The notes under the pieces were generated by a model. The model was not told the DNA's origin. It did no database searches and saw only the letters and a list, made by a program, of their open reading frames with translations. The position numbers and the translations under genes were made by a program. DNA of 7,921 bases from Planctomycetaceae bacterium (GTDB taxonomy: Bacteria; Planctomycetota; Planctomycetia; Pirellulales; UBA1268), in NCBI GenBank assembly GCA_947453125.1, contig CANGGC010000084.1, positions 1-7,921 on the forward strand. The letters run 5' to 3'. Of this stretch, positions 5,627 through 7,921 are shown piece after piece (position 1 is the first letter of the stretch; each line of letters opens with the position of its first letter).

Positions 5627-6629
5627 GGGCGAGCTTCGCTTCGAGGGCGGTGACGCCGGCCCGGACGTCCGACACCGGATCCTCGGCCAGGCTTTTCAGC
5701 TTCGCGAGAATCCCCTCCGGGAGCGGGCTGTGGGTGGCATCGACGAGGAGCGCCAGGCCGCGGAGGGCATTGAGGACGACCAGGGCCCGCTTGTAGCGCT
5801 TCGATTGGGCGACGTCGTCGCGGGCCTCCGGTTTCGGCGCCGGCTGGTCCGGGAGGGAGAGCATCTCTTCGAGGGTGTCGAGGGAGGCTTCGTCGCCGAG
5901 GCGGGCCAGGGCCAGCGCGGTGTTGTAGCGGACGTCATCATTGGCATCGGCGAGGAGGGCATGGAGCCGGTCGTCGGCCGGGCCGGTCCCCTTCGCCCCG
6001 ACAACGCCGAGCGTGAAGGCTGCCGCCGAGCGCAGACCGGCATCCTCGGAGCGCGAGGCGGCCACGACGGCATCGGCCACGTCCGCGCCGGAAGGAGAGC
6101 CGCCGGCTGCGACGAGGTTTGTCGAGAGGACGGCGATCGCCTCGATGGCGGCGCGGGCTACCTGGGGCTGGGTGGTGTCCTTGGCCCGTTCGAGGAGAGG
6201 GGCGAGGGCCTCGGGAATCGTGAACTCGCCGAGAGCGCGGCAGAGATAGACGCGGAGCATCTGCGACTGCTCGCCGGTCCGGCCGCTCTTTGATTCGTCG
6301 GCAAGAATCCGGCCGAGTTCGCCGGCGAGGGTGGCATCGGCCTTGAGCGCCGCCCCTCCCGGGCCGCGGAGATCGTTGGCGAGGTTGAGGGCCGCCTGCC
6401 AGCGTCCCTCATTGTCGCGCCGGAGCGTGCGGACGTAGGCCTGCGGGTCTTGGCCGAGATGGGCGAGCCAGTGGAAGGTGAGCCAGACGCCGACGATGAT
6501 CGCAACGATCAGCCCCGGCACGAGAAACAGCTGCACGAGAAACCCCGCGCTCGGCGGTTCGACCGGCGGGAGGAGGTGGTCCGGCGACATCGGCCGGCGG
6601 GACTTGGAATCGTCGGCGGGGGCTGCCAT
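5607..6629 (-). CDS. Membrane-anchored HEAT-repeat protein
   Basis: This 340-residue protein has one strong membrane segment at about 30-52 (FLVQLFLVPGLIVAIIVGVW) after a short polar N-terminus, then a helical repeat domain. HEAT-like units are visible at about 76-90 (RWQAALNLANDL), 124-150, 155-175, 196-226 (LRSAAAFTLGVVG), 230-260 (DDVRYNTALALARLGDEASLDTLEEML) and the last 25 residues (SDVRAGVTALEAKL). HEAT arrays are protein-binding scaffolds; no catalytic motif is seen. I recall proteins with this anchor followed by an RWQAA-type repeat from planctomycetes. Orientation of the repeat domain is uncertain: no basic cluster follows the anchor, and residues 9-12 (KSRR) favour a cytoplasmic N-terminus. 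Two starts are possible, the ATGs at 6629 and 6590; neither has a good ribosome-binding site. The open frame extends to 6980, but residues before 6629 are low-complexity and overlap the divergent ligase gene. Confidence 0.82.
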   Translation of the reverse strand: MAAPADDSKSRRPMSPDHLLPPVEPPSAGFLVQLFLVPGLIVAIIVGVWLTFHWLAHLGQDPQAYVRTLRRDNEGRWQAALNLANDLRGPGGAALKADATLAGELGRILADESKSGRTGEQSQMLRVYLCRALGEFTIPEALAPLLERAKDTTQPQVARAAIEAIAVLSTNLVAAGGSPSGADVADAVVAASRSEDAGLRSAAAFTLGVVGAKGTGPADDRLHALLADANDDVRYNTALALARLGDEASLDTLEEMLSLPDQPAPKPEARDDVAQSKRYKRALVVLNALRGLALLVDATHSPLPEGILAKLKSLAEDPVSDVRAGVTALEAKLARLTPAG

Positions 6630-6810
6630 GGAGCGGATCAGAGGAGGGAGCGTGGTGAAGAATGGGCCCTTCAGTCTATACCCGCCGCGGCCGGCAGGCC
6701 TGACAGTGGTGTTTTCCCGGCCGCGCGGTTCTGATTTTGTCCGACACGGTCGGCCTCGATCCCGTTTCGGCCGGCAACTCCGTTTCAAAATTTCGCCTGG
6801 CTCAATCCCG
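6630..6810. promoter_or_regulatory. Divergent spacer between HEAT-repeat and lipoate-ligase-like genes
   Basis: This 181-base spacer separates the two start codons and should hold promoters for both. On the minus strand TATAGA (6680-6675), preceded by GGG, is a possible minus-10 box about 46 bases before the HEAT-repeat ATG, but the nearest minus-35-like CTGTCA is 20 bases further up, longer than usual. For the plus-strand gene I see no good box pair, and no Shine-Dalgarno sequence precedes its ATG. No gene or long repeat is supported here. Confidence 0.35.
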
Positions 6811-7608
6811 ATGGCCTCAGCCGCCCCCCCTTCCCCTCCGCCACTGTGGCTCGATGCGGCGGCCGCCGACGCCCTCCTCCCGGGGAGCGGTGGCGGCGAC
6901 GTGATCGCGGCGCTGGCGCTCGATGAAGCCCTCCTCGAAGAGGCCCACGAGGGGGTGCGCGGAGAGACAGTCGTGCGCACCTGGATGGCGACACGGCCGG
7001 TGGTGGTGGTGGGGTCGTCGAGCCGGGTGGAGGAGGAGGTCGACGTCGCCGGGTGTGCCGCGGCCGGCGTGCCGATCCTGCGGCGGCCGAGTGGCGGGGC
7101 GACGGTGATCCTCGGGCCGGGGTGTGTGATGTGGTCGGTAGTGACGCCGCATCCCGCCGGGGTGCCGGCGGTGGAGCGGATTCATGCAGCGATGCTCGAT
7201 CCGATCGTGGAGGCGCTTCAGTCGGCCGGGCTCCCGGTGTCGCGGCAGGGGACGAGCGATCTGGTCCTGGCCGTCGCGGAGAGCGGGGCGGCGGCGCTCA
7301 TGAAAGTCTCGGGCAACGCCCTCCGCGTCCGGCGGCACGGGGTGCTCTACCACGGCACGCTCCTCGATGGCTTCGATCTGGCGCTCGCGGCCCGGCTCCT
7401 CAAACATCCGCCGCGCGAGCCCGACTACCGTGGCAAGCGGTCGCACGTGGCGTTCCTCGTCAATCTGGGGCTGGGGCGAGAGCGGCTCGAAGGGCTCCTC
7501 CGGCAGGCGTTCGGCGCCGTTGGTCAGCTCGGGGGGCTGCCACGGGAGCGGGTGGCGCGGCTGATCGAGGAGCGGTATGGCGATCGGGCCTGGACGCACC
7601 GTCTCTGA
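6811..7608 (+). CDS. Lipoate-protein ligase A-like protein, catalytic domain only
   Basis: This 265-residue protein belongs to the lipoate/biotin ligase (BPL/LplA) fold. It has ALALDEALLEEA (34-45), the substrate-loop motif RRPSGGATVILGPG (91-104), then LMKVSGNALRVRRHGVLYHGTLL (163-185), where Lys165 matches the conserved lipoyl-site lysine, and YRGKRSHVAFLVNLG (206-220). Such enzymes attach lipoate or octanoate to E2 and GcvH proteins. It lacks the C-terminal accessory domain of E. coli LplA (about 338 residues). The octanoyltransferase LipM has a cysteine in the stretch before the lysine motif; here that stretch reads QGTSDLV (146-152), closer to the NDL of LplA ligases, so the ligase family is favoured. 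Whether it activates free lipoate, works with a partner, or transfers a bound acyl group is not settled. The ATG at 6811 fits the family start though no ribosome-binding site is visible; upstream in-frame starts would overlap the HEAT-repeat gene. Confidence 0.85.
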   Translation: MASAAPPSPPPLWLDAAAADALLPGSGGGDVIAALALDEALLEEAHEGVRGETVVRTWMATRPVVVVGSSSRVEEEVDVAGCAAAGVPILRRPSGGATVILGPGCVMWSVVTPHPAGVPAVERIHAAMLDPIVEALQSAGLPVSRQGTSDLVLAVAESGAAALMKVSGNALRVRRHGVLYHGTLLDGFDLALAARLLKHPPREPDYRGKRSHVAFLVNLGLGRERLEGLLRQAFGAVGQLGGLPRERVARLIEERYGDRAWTHRL

Positions 7609-7921
7609 TCGAGCGCTTCCGATCGGGCCGCCCGGGCTCCGGCTGATGGCGGCAGCCCCCGTTGGCCCAAGAGGTCCCCGCGATCCTCCCTCGAGAGCCC
7701 GGCTGTTCTGGCAAGCTGCGTCGACCTTGCCGGATGCGCGGTTTGCGATTCCCTGCTGATCGCGGGTCACCGAATCGGCGCTGGCCGGACGATGAAATCC
7801 CCGTTGGTGGGAAGGGGTGACGTCCCGGGCTGCGAAAGCCGCCTTTCGTCGCAGGAATCCGCCCGGTAGATTTCGGCCCCGATCGACAGGAAGTCGTTCG
7901 CAACAGATCGCTCGTCCGATC
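7609..7921. other. Right-end region with no supported gene
   Basis: I see no convincing gene in these 313 bases. An open minus-strand frame from 7903 runs into the ligase gene, but its product is basic, Arg/Pro/Ser-rich and unlike any family I know. A 25-codon plus-strand frame from the ATG at 7792 has no ribosome-binding site. No tRNA or rRNA signature is visible. A hairpin at 7833-7848 pairs CGAAAG with CTTTCG around CCGC, extended after a bulge by CTG/CAG (7830-7832, 7852-7854). It lies over 220 bases past the ligase stop and has no T-run. Confidence 0.5.

Noticed and set aside
7460..7903. Minus-strand open frame at the right end
   Set aside because: It overlaps the ligase gene and its composition (Arg, Pro, Ser) is typical of antisense shadows in GC-rich DNA.
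1..7921. CRISPR arrays, insertion sequences, tRNA or rRNA genes, defence systems
   Set aside because: No regularly spaced repeats, transposase motifs, terminal inverted repeats with target duplications, or tRNA-like cloverleaf sequence were found on either strand.

Overview
The window is GC-rich and looks like a chromosomal segment of a planctomycete, probably near Pirellulales. The main evidence is three proteins of a style I associate with that phylum: a 796-residue protein whose N-terminal half resembles a recurrent planctomycete domain (residues near 66-105, including 'VAEYLDNTL' and 'HLAEVAACHTIL'), a HEAT-repeat protein with one N-terminal membrane anchor, and a small TPR protein. The phylum assignment rests on remembered sequence resemblance, not on a search.

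Layout from left to right. Positions 1-1119 carry a minus-strand regulatory cluster read right to left: a short ribosome hibernation factor (hpf), a PTS EIIA protein of the PtsN/fructose type, and the first 48 codons of HPr, which runs off the left edge. Positions 1365-3755 (minus) hold the 796-residue single-pass protein with planctomycete N-domain, FecR-like middle and helical C-terminus. It is transcribed divergently from a 187-residue TPR protein (3968-4531, plus). A 199-base gap with two adjacent inverted repeats separates the TPR gene from a shikimate-dehydrogenase-like gene (4731-5579, plus). That gene converges on the HEAT-repeat gene (5607-6629, minus), which is divergent from a lipoate-protein-ligase-like gene (6811-7608, plus). 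I could assign no gene to 7609-7921.

How the genes fit together. HPr, EIIA and HPF make a coherent unit: HPr passes phosphate to the EIIA histidine, and the hpf-ptsN association is familiar from PTS-Ntr loci of other bacteria. No sugar permease is visible, so a regulatory role is more likely than sugar uptake. The 796-residue protein and the TPR protein share a 212-base divergent spacer and may be co-regulated. The remaining genes look like independent units.

The most notable observation is the shikimate-dehydrogenase-like protein. It keeps the overall fold signature, a glycine-rich dinucleotide-binding loop and the C-terminal signature, but nearly every residue that binds shikimate or does catalysis in the family is replaced, including the catalytic lysine. 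It is a candidate for a changed substrate or a non-catalytic function. I found no CRISPR array, transposase, tRNA, rRNA or clear defence system.
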